Positions 7,108 through 8,161 of a stretch of DNA of 8,161 nt are shown in pieces. A program made the translations under genes and the position numbers. Origin of the DNA: UBA1737 sp045653225 (lineage in GTDB: Bacteria > Bacillota_I > Bacilli_A > ML615J-28 > CAG-313); NCBI GenBank assembly GCA_045653225.1, contig JAZOLP010000143.1, positions 1 to 8,161 of the forward strand, written 5' to 3'. The notes under the pieces are model-generated. The model ran no database searches. It was not told the DNA's origin and worked only from the letters and a program-made list of their open reading frames with translations. Within the stretch, counting starts at the first letter, position 1; each line of letters begins with the position of its first letter.

Positions 7108-8161
7108 TAGTTAATCACATCCAATTCCATAAATAAATTAGACATATTCTTTCTTAATTTTAATGTGTATGGGATGCCTATTGCAAGAACTAATATTAAT
7201 CCCATTACATAAGCTACAATTAGAGGCAGCTTAATATAAGAAAGAAGTGCAGTTATAATAAAGAAACCAAATGGGAATAAGTAAGAGTATAGGTTAGATA
7301 CTGTTGTACTTCTTGGTTCATGATTTCTAATTGATAGTTCTTCTTTTAATGAAATAATGTCAAATAAAAGTAAGAATAATCCAACTAAAATAACTCCAAA
7401 AACAAATGTAAGACCATTAATAGATCCACTTATCAATAGCACTAATAATGTTAATGCTAATGAAATAAATGAAAGTAAATAAGGAATACTTACCTTTATT
7501 AATAATTGAGTTGAATATTTAACAGGTATTGTTTTCATGATTTTAATAGTTCTTTTTTCCATTTGGATATAGGAATTAGCCCCTTGGCTAATAATTGCAG
7601 AAAAAAGCATTAAGATTAGCATATCCATAAGTGGAACAAAGTTTGGAACCATCGAAATATAATATGAAAATACACCTGAAGAAAATATTGTATTTAATGC
7701 TTTAATAACTAAGAATGCAAGAAATGGTTGAATAATTAAAAGGCCAGTAAAAGAGAATGTATATTCAGAATTTTTTGATAATAAGATTATTTCTTTTTTC
7801 ATTAAACACTTCCAAATTGGAACTTCTTTGAATTTCTTTTCTTTGACTTTATGGTCTTTATTGATTGAGACATTTCTAATATAGTTAAATAAGAATATTA
7901 CAATACTTAAACCAAAGATAAAAATACCACCAGCTATACCCATATAAGGTAGTAACATTTTTTTCGATCCTGCAAAAACTAAATCAGATAAAAATGTTGT
8001 TGGTACTAAATATCTTTTTAAATTTACAATAAAATTAATTGATTCACTAGTAAATAAACTATTAATGTTATTACCGGCTACAATTTCTATAAATAAGCTA
8101 AGTACTTGTGAATATAAGTAACATCCAACAATTAAAGTAATTAAATTTATAATAAATTTAG
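7107..8161 (-). CDS. ABC-2-type exporter permease, C-terminal part (5' end outside window)
   Basis: The frame is open from the right edge to TAA 7109-7107, giving 350 residues. The ATG at 7958 is internal: 67 sense codons precede it without a stop, they encode another membrane segment, and no ribosome binding site is present. About eight hydrophobic segments are visible. They include one at the extreme N-terminal side of the fragment and one just after the internal ATG (IAGGIFIFGLSIVIFLFNYI). A basic cytoplasmic loop (NKDHKVKEKKFKEVPIWK) follows, then the remaining segments. The stretch SQGANSYIQMEKRTIKIMKTIPV and the KEIILLSKN segment resemble the S-EGK-(x)-W-ILK-LPV and KE-LLR motifs of large ABC-2-like export permeases (putative ABC exporter families such as ABC_tran_2, from memory). 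It would act in the membrane with an ATPase probably encoded just upstream, outside the window. The substrate is unknown. Genes downstream encode surface proteins, so export or assembly of envelope material is possible. Confidence 0.82.
   Translation of the reverse strand, partial: KFIINLITLIVGCYLYSQVLSLFIEIVAGNNINSLFTSESINFIVNLKRYLVPTTFLSDLVFAGSKKMLLPYMGIAGGIFIFGLSIVIFLFNYIRNVSINKDHKVKEKKFKEVPIWKCLMKKEIILLSKNSEYTFSFTGLLIIQPFLAFLVIKALNTIFSSGVFSYYISMVPNFVPLMDMLILMLFSAIISQGANSYIQMEKRTIKIMKTIPVKYSTQLLIKVSIPYLLSFISLALTLLVLLISGSINGLTFVFGVILVGLFLLLFDIISLKEELSIRNHEPRSTTVSNLYSYLFPFGFFIITALLSYIKLPLIVAYVMGLILVLAIGIPYTLKLRKNMSNLFMELDVIN
7114..7122 (-). promoter_or_regulatory. Ribosome binding site inside the permease end, for the beta-helix protein
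   Basis: GGATGTGAT differs by one base from the ideal GGAGGTGAT and sits six bases before ATG 7107, within the last codons of the permease gene. Together with the TAATG overlap it indicates translational coupling of the two genes. Confidence 0.55.

Noticed and set aside
7107..7958. Permease start at ATG 7958
   Set aside because: The frame stays open for 67 more codons to the edge and encodes a further membrane segment. No ribosome binding site precedes the ATG.
1..8161. Mycoplasma-type code (TGA as Trp)
   Set aside because: All Trp codons examined are TGG, and the long frames are intact without any TGA decoding.
1..8161. tRNA, rRNA, CRISPR array, insertion sequence or strong terminator hairpin
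   Set aside because: None was visible. The minus strand is coding almost throughout, and the short gaps hold only ribosome binding sites.

Overview
The window is AT-rich (roughly 30% GC by eye) and densely coding. Every gene lies on the minus strand, so the genes read from right to left. Low GC, strong GGAGG-type ribosome binding sites, a lipobox lipoprotein and SipW-like signal peptides point to a low-GC Gram-positive relative: Bacilli/Erysipelotrichales or an RF39-type lineage, perhaps gut-associated. Every tryptophan codon I checked is TGG, and TGA ends one gene, so the standard bacterial code fits better than the mycoplasma code.

In transcription order the layout is as follows. (1) 8161-7107: the C-terminal 350 residues of an ABC-2-type exporter permease, whose start lies outside the window. 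(2) 7107-4633: an 824-residue N-terminally anchored extracellular protein with bacterial Ig-like regions and a right-handed beta-helix. It is coupled to the permease by a TAATG overlap. (3) 4643-3546: a lipoprotein with collagen-like Gly-X-Y segments and a C-terminal InlB/Listeria-Bacteroides repeat. It is interrupted by an in-frame TAA inside its signal peptide. (4) 3520-2756: a 254-residue secreted protein with a SipW-like signal ending FASW. (5) about 2740 to 1: a very large surface protein of at least 913 residues with an MBG/YDG-like domain, a repetitive beta-rich core and InlB-type repeats. It runs off the left edge and appears to begin with ATT instead of ATG behind a near-perfect Shine-Dalgarno.

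The genes overlap by 1 and 11 bases or are separated by 15-25 bases, with no visible terminator or internal promoter. They look like one operon that makes an ABC exporter together with a set of cell-surface proteins. I do not recognise this combination as a named system. Two single-base departures from normal gene structure (ATT start, TAA in a signal peptide) occur within 2 kb. They may be real decay or strain variation, or consensus errors in the assembly. No stretch longer than about 30 bases is free of coding sequence.
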